Assembly (NCBI RefSeq): GCF_014892575.1
Contig: NZ_JADBGI010000028.1
Span: 24,847-88,846 of the forward strand
Source of the DNA: Nocardiopsis coralli
Lineage (GTDB): Bacteria; Actinomycetota; Actinomycetes; Streptosporangiales; Streptosporangiaceae
Length of the DNA stretch: 64,000 bases
Direction of reading: 5' to 3'
The notes beneath the pieces are model-generated. The model ran no database searches. It was not told the DNA's origin and was given only the letters and a program-made list of their open reading frames with translations. Made by a program: the position numbers and the translations under genes. This document shows positions 16,934 through 24,697 of the stretch, piece by piece (the first letter of the stretch is position 1; every line of letters starts with the position of its first letter).

Positions 16934-18193
16934 TCAGTCCTGCAGCTCTGCGGCGGCGCGTTCGGCGATGTCGGTGCGGTGGAACGACCCGCGCAGCTCG
17001 ATGCGCGAGGCCGCCTCGTAGGCGCGGTCGCGGGCCTGGCGCAGGTCGGCACCGGTGCCCACCACGTTCAGGACGCGGCCGCCGTTGGCCTTCACCCCGC
17101 CGTCGGGCGCCCAGGCCGTGCCGGCGTGCAGCACGTAGGCGCCCTCGAGCGCGTTGGCGGCGTCCAGGCCGTGCACGAGGTCGCCCTTGACCGGGTCGCC
17201 CGGGTAGTTCTCGGCGGCGACCACCACGGTCACGGCCGCACCCGGCTTCCAGTTGAGCGAACCGATCGCGCCCAGCCCGGCGGTGTCGGTGGCCTGCAGG
17301 ACGGCGCCGACCGGCGTGGACAGGCGGTCCAGGATCACCTGTGTCTCAGGGTCGCCGAAGCGTGCGTTGAACTCGACCACACGCGGGCCCTTGGACGTCA
17401 GGGCCAGGCCCACGTACAGCAGGCCCTGGTAGCGGGCGCCGCGCCGGTTCATCTCCACGAGCGTGGGGCGCACGACCGATCCCATCACCTCGTCGGTGAG
17501 GCCGGGCGGGGCCCACGGCACCGGGGCGTAGGCGCCCATGCCGCCGGTGTTGGGGCCCAGGTCGCCGTCGTGGGCGCGCTTGAAGTCCTGGGCCGGCAGC
17601 AGCGGGAGCGCGTGCTTGCCGTCGCTCAGCACGAACAGCGACACCTCCGGGCCGTCGAGGAACTCCTCCACGACCACCCGGCCGCCGCACTCGCGCGCGT
17701 GGCGTTCGGCGGCCGCGCGGTCCTCGGTGACCACGACACCCTTGCCCGCGGCCAGGCCGTCGTCCTTGACGACGTAGGGCGGGCCGAAGGCGTCGAGGGC
17801 CTCGGCGACCTGGCCGGCGTTCCGGCACACCCGCGCCTTGGCGGTGGGCACGCCCGCGGCCTCCATGACCTCCTTGGCGAAGGCCTTGGAACCCTCCAGG
17901 CGTGCGGCGTCGCGGTCGGGGCCGAACACCGGGATGCCCCGGTCGCGCAGGGCGTCGGCCACCCCCGCCACCAGCGGCGCCTCCGGGCCGATGACGACCA
18001 GCTCGGCGCGGATGCGCGCGGCCAGTTCGGTCACCGCGAGGCCGTCGGTCACGTTGATGACGTGGTTCTCGGCCAGTTCGGAGATGCCCGGGTTGCCGGG
18101 GGCACTGTGCAGGTCGGTGATGCCCGGGTCCAGGGACAGGGCTCGGACGAGTGCGTGCTCGCGGCCTCCGCCGCCGAGAACGAGGGCTTTCAC
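16934..18193 (-). CDS. purD: Phosphoribosylamine-glycine ligase
   Basis: 419 residues of ATP-grasp fold. It makes glycinamide ribonucleotide from phosphoribosylamine, glycine and ATP. The protein opens with VLGGGGREHAL, has the PYVVKDDGLAAGKGV ATP-binding strand, LPLLPAQDFKRAHDGDLGPN and GMGAYAP, and FNARFGDPETQ near the metal site. GTG 18193 is chosen because it places that glycine-rich motif at residue 4, as in the family. It lies 55 nt downstream of purA. Confidence 0.95.
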   Translation of the reverse strand: MKALVLGGGGREHALVRALSLDPGITDLHSAPGNPGISELAENHVINVTDGLAVTELAARIRAELVVIGPEAPLVAGVADALRDRGIPVFGPDRDAARLEGSKAFAKEVMEAAGVPTAKARVCRNAGQVAEALDAFGPPYVVKDDGLAAGKGVVVTEDRAAAERHARECGGRVVVEEFLDGPEVSLFVLSDGKHALPLLPAQDFKRAHDGDLGPNTGGMGAYAPVPWAPPGLTDEVMGSVVRPTLVEMNRRGARYQGLLYVGLALTSKGPRVVEFNARFGDPETQVILDRLSTPVGAVLQATDTAGLGAIGSLNWKPGAAVTVVVAAENYPGDPVKGDLVHGLDAANALEGAYVLHAGTAWAPDGGVKANGGRVLNVVGTGADLRQARDRAYEAASRIELRGSFHRTDIAERAAAELQD

Positions 18194-18248
18194 TACAGGG
18201 GGCCTCTTCGTGCTGGAGGGACTGGTGCGGACTGGGGACGGTCCGGGC

Positions 18249-19532
18249 TCAGACGAGAGGACGCAGCTGGAGCGTCTCGTCGCGGCCGGGGCCGACACCG
18301 ATGGCGGAGATGGGAGCCCCCGCCATCTCCTCCAGAGTACGCACGTACGCCTGCGCGTTCTTGGGGAGTTCGTCGAATTCGCGGGCGCCCGTGATGTCCT
18401 CGGTCCACCCGTCGAGGTACTCGTACACCGGGGTCGCGTGGTGGAACTCGGTCTGGGTCATCGGGATGTCGTCGTGGTGCACCCCGTCGACCTCGTAGCC
18501 CACGCACACCGGGATGCGGTCCAGGCCGGTGAGCACGTCGAGCTTGGTGAGGAAGAAGTCGGTGACGCCGTTGACACGGGTGGCGTAACGGGCGATCGGG
18601 GCGTCGAACCAGCCGCAGCGGCGGTCGCGGCCCGTGGTCACGCCGTACTCGCCGCCGTGGGTGCGCAGCCACTCGCCCTCCTCACCGAGAAGCTCGGTGG
18701 GGAACGGGCCGGAGCCCACACGGGTCGTGTAGGCCTTGAGGATGCCCACGACCTTCGTGATGCGGGTGGGGCCGATGCCCGAACCGGCGGCGGCACCGCC
18801 CGAGGTCGGGGAGGAGGAGGTCACGAACGGGTACGTGCCGTGGTCGATGTCCAGCAGCGTGCCCTGGGAACCCTCCAGGTAGACCGTCTTGCCCTCGTCC
18901 AGCGCCTTGTTGAGGATCAGCGAGGTGTCGGCGACGAAGGGGCGCAGTTCCTCGGCGTAGCCCAGGTACTCCTCGATGATGGGCTCGGCGTCGAGGCCGC
19001 GGCGGTTGTAGACCTTCGTGAGGAGCTGGTTCTTGTCGTTGAGGGCCAGCTCGATCTTCTTGCGCAGGATCTTCGGGTCGAACATGTCCTGCACCCGCAC
19101 GCCCTGGCGCGAGACCTTGTCGGCGTAGGTGGGGCCGATCCCGCGGCCGGTGGTGCCGATGCGGCCCTTGCCGAGGAAGCGCTCGCTGACCTTGTCGAGG
19201 GCCCGGTGGTAGGGCATGATCAGGTGCGCGTTCGCGGAGATGAGCAGGTTGGAGGTGTCGACCCCGCGCTCCTTGAGGCCGTTGAGCTCCTCGAGCAGCA
19301 CTCCCGGGTCGATGACCACGCCGTTGGCGATGACCGGGACGACGTTCGGGGACAGGATGCCCGACGGCAGCAGGTGCAGGGCGTACTTCTGGTCGCCGAT
19401 GACCACCGTGTGGCCGGCGTTGTTGCCGCCCTGGTAGCGGACCACGTAGTCGACCTGGTCGCCCACCAGGTCGGTCGCCTTGCCCTTGCCCTCGTCGCCC
19501 CACTGGGCACCCACGAGCGTGATCGCCGGCAT
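18249..19532 (-). CDS. purA: Adenylosuccinate synthetase
   Basis: 427 residues. It couples GTP hydrolysis to joining IMP and aspartate, the first step toward AMP. The P-loop QWGDEGKGK is at residues ~10-18, followed by GGNNAGHTVV, GTTGRGIGPTYADK (IMP site), GSQGTLLDIDHGTYPFVTSS and TTGRDRRCGWFDA. Start ATG 19532 has GAAGAGG upstream. It is first in the purA-purD-purC run; the 195 nt before it should hold the promoter. Confidence 0.97.
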   Translation of the reverse strand: MPAITLVGAQWGDEGKGKATDLVGDQVDYVVRYQGGNNAGHTVVIGDQKYALHLLPSGILSPNVVPVIANGVVIDPGVLLEELNGLKERGVDTSNLLISANAHLIMPYHRALDKVSERFLGKGRIGTTGRGIGPTYADKVSRQGVRVQDMFDPKILRKKIELALNDKNQLLTKVYNRRGLDAEPIIEEYLGYAEELRPFVADTSLILNKALDEGKTVYLEGSQGTLLDIDHGTYPFVTSSSPTSGGAAAGSGIGPTRITKVVGILKAYTTRVGSGPFPTELLGEEGEWLRTHGGEYGVTTGRDRRCGWFDAPIARYATRVNGVTDFFLTKLDVLTGLDRIPVCVGYEVDGVHHDDIPMTQTEFHHATPVYEYLDGWTEDITGAREFDELPKNAQAYVRTLEEMAGAPISAIGVGPGRDETLQLRPLV

Positions 19533-19727
19533 TGGTTCTACCTCTTCGCTCGACACCGGAGCCGGGGTGCAACAGGCCCCGAACATGGATGAACCCCTGG
19601 CGCAAGGCAGCGACAGGGGCCGTTGCGTATTGAGCGTACACGACCTGCGGTTCCCGGTTAAGAGGAGGTCTGTCCGCCTCTTGCCGCCGGGCAGGTGGGA
19701 TATGCCGCACGCTCACGCGGTGCGGTC

Positions 19728-20144
19728 TCAGGCGTTGAGGGCCTTGTCGGCCTCGGCGCTGGACTCGCGCAGGAACGTGGAGCAGCGCTCGGCCTCGGCG
19801 GTGTCCCCGATCCGCTCGGAGGCCTGGGCGAGGGCGTGCAGGGCGCGCAGGAAACCGCGGTTGGGCTCGTGGTCCCACGGGATCGGACCGTGGCCCTTCC
19901 ATCCCGACCCGCGCAGCTGGTCGAGCCCGCGGTGGTAACCGGTGCGTGCGTAGGCGTAGGCGGTGACCGGCTGGTTGTCGGCCAGGGCGAGCTCGGCCAG
20001 GCGGGCCCACGCGGCCGAGTAGGAGGGGAAGCGGCCGGCGACCGGCGTCGGGTCGTCGGCGGCCTCGAGGGCCTCGCGCGCCTCCGCGTTGTCGGGCAGG
20101 CGCGTCTCGGGCGGCTCGTTGAGCAGGTTCTGGTGCAGGTTCAT
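19728..20144 (-). CDS. DUF3151 family protein
   Basis: 138 residues, soluble, of the actinobacterial DUF3151 family. The N-terminal NLLNEPPETRLPD motif, the alanine-rich helical middle with YAYARTGYHRGLDQLRGSGW, and WDHEPNRGFLRALHALA fit the family over its whole length. Its helical, TPR-like look suggests protein interaction, but the role is unknown. It sits between fba and purA, an arrangement common in actinobacteria. ATG 20144 matches the usual family N-terminus; an ATG at 20153 would add three residues. Confidence 0.85.
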   Translation of the reverse strand: MNLHQNLLNEPPETRLPDNAEAREALEAADDPTPVAGRFPSYSAAWARLAELALADNQPVTAYAYARTGYHRGLDQLRGSGWKGHGPIPWDHEPNRGFLRALHALAQASERIGDTAEAERCSTFLRESSAEADKALNA

Positions 20145-20182
20145 GCCTTCCATCCTGCCACCGGGCCGGAACCGCACACGCG

Positions 20183-20215
20183 GACGCCCGGCGGCCGGGG
20201 CGGCCGCCGGGCGTC
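20183..20215 (-). terminator. Hairpin terminator downstream of fba
   Basis: A perfect 15-bp GC-rich stem (20183-20197 with 20201-20215) with a 3-nt loop lies 26 nt past the aldolase stop. There is no T-run. Confidence 0.65.
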
Positions 20216-20240
20216 GGGGGACACGTTCGTCCGGGTCGGT

Positions 20241-21263
20241 CTAGCGCAGCTTGGTGCCGGCCGACTTGAGGTGCTGGGCGGCCTCGACGACGCGGGCGGC
20301 CATGCCGGCCTCGGCGACCTTGCCGTAGGCGCGGGGGTCGTAGGCCTTCTTGTTGCCGATCTCGCCGTCGATCTTCAGCACGCCGTCGTAGTTCTTCATG
20401 ATGTGGTCGACGACCGGACGCGTGTAGGCGTACTGGGTGTCGGTGTCGACGTTCATCTTCACGACGCCGTAGTCGATCGCCTCGTGGATCTCCTCCATGG
20501 TGGAGCCGGAGCCGCCGTGGAAGACGAAGTCGAACGCCTTGGCCTTGCCGTACTTCTCGGCGACGGCGTCCTGGGCGTTCTTGAGGACCTCGGGGCGCAG
20601 CTTCACGAAGCCGGGCTTGTAGGAGCCGTGCACGTTCCCGAAGGTCAGTGCGGTCATGTAGTAGCCCTTCTCGCCCAGGCCGAGCACCTCGGCGGTGCGC
20701 AGGGCGTCCTGGGGCGTGGTGTAGAGCTTCTCGTTGATCTCGCCGACGATGCCGTCCTCCTCGCCGCCGACCACGCCGACCTCGATCTCGAGGATCGTGT
20801 TGGCGGCCTTGGACGCTGCCAGGAGCTCCTCGGCGATCTGCAGGTTCTCCTCGAGCTCCACGGCCGAGCCGTCCCACATGTGGGACTGGAACAGCGGCTC
20901 CTGGCCCTTGGCGACGCGCTCCTTGGAGATGTCGAGCAGGGGGCGCACGAACCCGTCGAGCTTGTCCTTGGGGCAGTGGTCGGTGTGCAGGGCGACGTTG
21001 ACCGAGTACTTCTCGGCGGCCACTCGGGCGAACTCGGCGAAGGCGACGGAGCCCGTCACCATGTCCTTGACGGAGGCGCCGGACAGGAACTCCGCGCCGC
21101 CGGTCGAGATCTGGATGATGCCGTCGCTCTCGGCCTCCGCGAAGCCGCGCAGGGCGGCGTGCAGCGTCTGGCTGGAGGTCACGTTGATCGCCGGGTAGGC
21201 GAAACCCTCGGTCTTGGCACGCTGGAGCATCTCGGCGTAGACGTCGGGGCTGGCGATGGGCAT
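20241..21263 (-). CDS. fbaA: Class II fructose-bisphosphate aldolase
   Basis: 340 residues. This zinc enzyme reversibly cleaves fructose 1,6-bisphosphate to DHAP and glyceraldehyde 3-phosphate in the cytosol. H93-T-D95-H96 gives the catalytic Asp and Zn ligands; further family marks are EIEVGVVGGEEDG, YYMTALTFGNVHG (Zn-ligand His), the phosphate-binding FHGGSGS and KMNVDTDTQYA. Length and motifs are those of the long (E. coli FbaA-like) type. It is preceded by a GGGAGG ribosome site and followed by a hairpin. Confidence 0.97.
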   Translation of the reverse strand: MPIASPDVYAEMLQRAKTEGFAYPAINVTSSQTLHAALRGFAEAESDGIIQISTGGAEFLSGASVKDMVTGSVAFAEFARVAAEKYSVNVALHTDHCPKDKLDGFVRPLLDISKERVAKGQEPLFQSHMWDGSAVELEENLQIAEELLAASKAANTILEIEVGVVGGEEDGIVGEINEKLYTTPQDALRTAEVLGLGEKGYYMTALTFGNVHGSYKPGFVKLRPEVLKNAQDAVAEKYGKAKAFDFVFHGGSGSTMEEIHEAIDYGVVKMNVDTDTQYAYTRPVVDHIMKNYDGVLKIDGEIGNKKAYDPRAYGKVAEAGMAARVVEAAQHLKSAGTKLR

Positions 21264-21512
21264 GACTTTGCCTCCCTGGGTTCGGCGGTGTCGTCCAAGT
21301 ATCGCGAATCCCCGGAGCCGTTGAAAAGGTCTAGACCAAAGTGCCCGGCCTTGTCGGGTTCACGTGAGCTGCGGGGTGTCCGTTCCCTGCGGTTCTTCCG
21401 GGGGAGACAGGGGGCGGGATGATCTGTGAAGATGTGACCGAATTGTGTGATCGGTGGGGCTACTGGTCGACTGCTGTCGCTTTTTGCCGTGATACACGCT
21501 ACATTCGACGCC

Positions 21513-21938
21513 GTGGGAAGGCATAGGAACGATCCTCGAGGCGTTGGTCAGGTGATGGCCATCGTTGTGGCCGTCGTGCTTTTGGTCGGCATGGTCGGCT
21601 TGGGCGTGTTCTTCTTCTACCGGTCACTGCCGTCGACAGACACCAGTGTCAACGCCAACGCCTCCGAGGCATCCGTCGAGGAAGAACGGCCCGACAACCT
21701 GGGCGCTCTGTACATCCAGGTCACCGGGGAGTCCAGCAACGTCCACGTCCGGGAGCCCGGCGGCGACGTCCTCCTCGACTACGAACTCAGACAGGGCCAG
21801 TCGGTGAACTACACGACCGCCGACGGCGGGCTCGAGGTCACCGTCGAGGACCCGACCGCGGTGGAGGTCTTCGTCAACGGCGAGGAGCGCGACATCTCCG
21901 ACCGCGACCCGGAGTTCAGCTTCAGCATCGACGGCTGA
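21513..21938 (+). CDS. Membrane-anchored DUF4115 (RodZ C-terminal-like) protein
   Basis: 141 residues: a short basic N-terminus (GRHRNDPRG), one membrane span (AIVVAVVLLVGMVGLGVFFF), a linker, then an ~80-residue extracytoplasmic beta domain (LYIQVTGESSNVHVREPGG to AVEVFVNGEE) that follows the DUF4115 pattern of RodZ tails. It lacks the cytoplasmic HTH of RodZ. The role may be in envelope or cell-shape work by analogy. The start is uncertain: GTG 21513 is preferred for its basic leader but has no ribosome site; TACATT at 21501-21506 could make a leaderless transcript; ATG 21555 is the alternative. Confidence 0.6.
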   Translation: MGRHRNDPRGVGQVMAIVVAVVLLVGMVGLGVFFFYRSLPSTDTSVNANASEASVEEERPDNLGALYIQVTGESSNVHVREPGGDVLLDYELRQGQSVNYTTADGGLEVTVEDPTAVEVFVNGEERDISDRDPEFSFSIDG

Positions 21939-21975
21939 CCCCGGGCCACGGCACACCCCCGGGACGGGACGCCCC

Positions 21976-22509
21976 TCAGACGTCCAGGTCGGAGACCCCG
22001 TAGACCGACCGGTACTCCAGCCCCTGCGAGGCGACCGCCTCACGCGCGCCCCGGTCCAGGATCAGCGCCACGGCGACGACCTCGGCACCCTCCTCGCGCA
22101 GCGCCTCGACGGCGGTCATCACCGAACCGCCCGTCGTCGAGGTGTCCTCCAGCGCCAGGACCCTGCGGCCCCGCACGTCCGGACCCTCGATGCGCCGCTG
22201 CAGCCCGTGCGCCTTGCCGGATTTGCGCACCACGAAGGCGTCCAGCTTCCGGCCGCGGGCGTGCGCCGCGTGCACCATCGCCGTGGCCACCGGGTCGGCG
22301 CCCAGCGTGAGACCGCCGACCGCGTCGAACTCCAGGTCGGCGACGTTGTCCAGCATCACCGAACCCACCAGGGGCGCCGATTCCCCGTCCAGGGTCACCC
22401 GGCGCAGGTCCACGTAGTAGTCGGCCTCCTGGCCCGAGGACAGGGTCACCTTTCCGCGGACGACCGCCTTATCGTTGATCTGACGCAGGAGTTCATCACG
22501 TTCGCTCAT
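21976..22509 (-). CDS. pyrE: Orotate phosphoribosyltransferase
   Basis: 177 residues. It joins orotate to PRPP to give OMP in pyrimidine synthesis. The type I PRTase PRPP motif appears as VLALEDTSTTGGS, with KVTLSSGQEADYYVD early in the protein, GGLTLGADPVATA, and the VVRKSGKAHG flexible loop with its catalytic Lys. ATG 22509 starts the usual N-terminus. It is divergent from cutA and apart from any other pyr gene. Confidence 0.95.
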   Translation of the reverse strand: MSERDELLRQINDKAVVRGKVTLSSGQEADYYVDLRRVTLDGESAPLVGSVMLDNVADLEFDAVGGLTLGADPVATAMVHAAHARGRKLDAFVVRKSGKAHGLQRRIEGPDVRGRRVLALEDTSTTGGSVMTAVEALREEGAEVVAVALILDRGAREAVASQGLEYRSVYGVSDLDV

Positions 22510-22575
22510 GATGAGTGAGCCTAGAACACCGAGATCCCGGAACGACGCCGGGATCCCAGGTCGTGAGGGGTGACC

Positions 22576-22935
22576 ATGACGAAGTCCGGCGAGACCGTCC
22601 GCGCCGACGGCACCGTGCGGGTCGAGACCACCGTCGACACCGAGGACGGAGCCCAACGCGTCGCCAGGGCGGTGATCGAGCACCAGGTCGCCGCGTGTGC
22701 CCAGGTCAGCGGCCCCATCACCAGCTTCTACCGCTGGGAGGGCGAGGTGCAGAACGACCCCGAGTGGATCGTGGTGATCAAGACCACCGCCGACCGCCTG
22801 GAGACGCTCACGGCCCGCATCCTCGACGTGCATCCCTACGACGTCCCCGAGATCGTCGCGGTCCCCGTCGTCGGCGGCAACCCCGCCTACCTCGACTGGG
22901 TGCGCGAGGAGACCCGGGCGGGCGGCACGGCGTGA
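22576..22935 (+). CDS. cutA: CutA1-family divalent-cation tolerance protein
   Basis: 119 residues. CutA1 proteins are very stable PII-like trimers implicated in copper tolerance, with the exact role still open. The family marks ACAQVSGPITSFYRWEGEV, E-W-IVVIKTTADR and HPYDVPEIVAVPV, then YLDWVREE, are all present. ATG 22576 is preferred over GTG 22570, since it has GAGGGG at good distance. It overlaps the next gene by four nucleotides, so the two are translationally coupled. Confidence 0.93.
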   Translation: MTKSGETVRADGTVRVETTVDTEDGAQRVARAVIEHQVAACAQVSGPITSFYRWEGEVQNDPEWIVVIKTTADRLETLTARILDVHPYDVPEIVAVPVVGGNPAYLDWVREETRAGGTA

Positions 22936-23516
22936 TCGCTGTCTGCCTCCCCCCGCCCCTGGGCACCCCCGGGCGCCTGGCCGAGCTCGCGCCCGAGCTG
23001 GCCGAACGCGGCCTCGACCCGGCCGTGGTCGAGGTGGCCGACGACGACCGTGCCCCCTACGCCGCGCGATACGTCGCCCGCGCCAGCCTGGAGACCGGCC
23101 GGGCCGTGCCCGCCGGCGACCCCCGCGCACCGCTCGCCCTCGTCGCGGAGGGCGGCGCCGGCCCCCTGCTCGGCGCCGTGGGCGCGGCCCAACGCGCCGC
23201 ACACCGCCCGGTGTACGCCTACGTGTTGGTCGACGCGTGGCTGCCGCAACCGGGCAGCCCCACCCGCGCCGACATCGCCGCCCGCCAGAGCCCCGAGGGC
23301 GCGGCACCCGAGTTGCCGGACGCCCCCGACGGGTACCTCACCGAGCACCTGCCGACCGTCGCCGACTGGCCCGACGCGCCCTGCGGCTACCTGTGCGTGG
23401 ACCCGGCCTTCGCGCACGTGGCCAAGCTCGCCGGGATGCGCGGGTGGACCGTGCGCGAGGCGCGCCCCGAGCACGCCGGCGCGGCCCTCGCCGAGCTGAT
23501 CCACGCCCTGCGCTGA
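22932..23516 (+). CDS. Alpha/beta-hydrolase-like protein with degenerate nucleophile elbow
   Basis: 194 residues, soluble. The layout (a Rossmann-like start, ALVAEGGAGPLLGAV in the middle, YAYVLVDAWLPQPG after it, and C-terminal PCGYLCVDPAF) recalls small actinobacterial alpha/beta hydrolases, which carry H-S-G-A-G at the nucleophile elbow. Here the position reads E-G-G-A-G, so the catalytic serine is missing and it may not be an active hydrolase. Its GTG at 22932 overlaps the cutA stop. Function unknown. Confidence 0.65.
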   Translation: MIAVCLPPPLGTPGRLAELAPELAERGLDPAVVEVADDDRAPYAARYVARASLETGRAVPAGDPRAPLALVAEGGAGPLLGAVGAAQRAAHRPVYAYVLVDAWLPQPGSPTRADIAARQSPEGAAPELPDAPDGYLTEHLPTVADWPDAPCGYLCVDPAFAHVAKLAGMRGWTVREARPEHAGAALAELIHALR

Positions 23517-23542
23517 CGTGGTGGAACGCAACCAGAAGAAGG

Positions 23543-23579
23543 GGGGACGCGCCGGCCTCCCCATTGCCGGCGCGTCCCC
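23543..23579 (-). terminator. Hairpin terminator in a hairpin-rich intergenic region
   Basis: A perfect 14-bp stem (23543-23556 with 23566-23579) with a 9-nt loop. On the minus strand it is followed by a pyrimidine-rich stretch with several Ts (complement of CAGAAGAAG, 23533-23541), so it may end the GGDEF-like gene; it also follows the plus-strand hydrolase-like gene closely. Confidence 0.6.
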
Positions 23580-23775
23580 GGGCGCCCCGGGGCGCCCCTC
23601 TCCGGAGGGCTCACGGGCCGCCCCCGACGGGGCCAGAGGGCCCGGAGTCGCGCTCCGGCGGGGCCGGCCCCCGTTCCTCTCCCCTCACGGGAACGGCGGC
23701 CGGCTCGACCGTCCGGTGCGGGGTCCCGCTCCCCTCGTTGCGGGCCCGCGCGCCGCACCGGACGGCGCTTGTGGG

Positions 23776-24501
23776 TCAGGTGCCTGCCAGGATGTCGAGC
23801 AGGGTCACCGCCTCCCGGTGTGTGGCGGGCAGGGACACTTCGCACACCGACGCGCCCGCGTCGCGGCACGGCCCGGAACGCAGGGCCGACACCTCCGCGG
23901 CCGTCGTCGGGGCTGCGGGTACCAGGGCGGCGACGCGGCCGCGCGAGAGCACGCACACCGATTCGCCGCGGGTGAAGAAGCGGCCGAGCTCGTGCCCCAG
24001 CACGATCAGCCGCGCGGCGCGCCGCCACGGGTCCAGGCCGGCGGCGAGCGAGACCACGAGCAGGCGGTGGCGCGCGGCCGCGGGCTCGGCCTCCTCGGGG
24101 CAGCGGTAGAGCTCGGCCAACCGGGTGCGCAGGTAGGCGGCGTTGGCCAGGCCGGTGAGCGGGTCCTGGCACGTGTCGGCTCCGCGGCCCGCGTCGGTCC
24201 ACCCCTCGGCCAGGGCACGGAGGAGTTCCAGGGGTGGTGTTTCCCACCCGGCCACGTCCGTGAAGGCGGCCAGGTCGATCATGCTCTGCCCCACACCGAT
24301 GCCGCCGCGGGCCCGGGCGGCCCCGAGGCGGGTGCACGGTCCGGTCAGGTCCCGGCCGTCGTCGTGCGCGGCGCACACCGCGTCCACGGCTGGGGTCCAC
24401 CAGTCCTCCGGCGGGTCCCAGCCCCGCGCGCGGCTTCGGCGCCCCCACGGAGCGCGCAGATCCAGGGCACGGGTCCCGGTGTCCACGTCTGTCTCGCCCA
24501 C
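23776..24501 (-). CDS. Degenerate GGDEF-domain protein
   Basis: 241 residues, no membrane span. Residues ~115-135 read DPLTGLANAAYLRTRLAEL, the hallmark opening of a GGDEF (diguanylate cyclase) domain. The downstream active-site loop GG(D/E)EF is not present; where it should fall the sequence is CVLSRGRVAALV, so it should not make c-di-GMP but may bind nucleotide or act in regulation. The N-terminal ~100 residues are unassigned. GTG 24501 is chosen for the GGGGGAA ribosome site. It is divergent from the membrane sigma-factor gene (196 nt apart). Confidence 0.65.
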   Translation of the reverse strand: MGETDVDTGTRALDLRAPWGRRSRARGWDPPEDWWTPAVDAVCAAHDDGRDLTGPCTRLGAARARGGIGVGQSMIDLAAFTDVAGWETPPLELLRALAEGWTDAGRGADTCQDPLTGLANAAYLRTRLAELYRCPEEAEPAAARHRLLVVSLAAGLDPWRRAARLIVLGHELGRFFTRGESVCVLSRGRVAALVPAAPTTAAEVSALRSGPCRDAGASVCEVSLPATHREAVTLLDILAGT

Positions 24502-24697
24502 GTCAGTTCCCCCAGGTCGTTCGGTCACCTCGACGGCCCCGTCGAGGCCCTCCGTCACACGACTTACGGAGATCGGTGGCGGCTATGACGCGGATGCGGG
24601 ATATTTTTCCGAGTAAGTTGTGCACGGGCTCCCTCGCCCTGTGCCGACCGCCCGTCTCCCGGTCTGCGGAGGGCTCCCCCCGAAGAAAGGACGTTGG

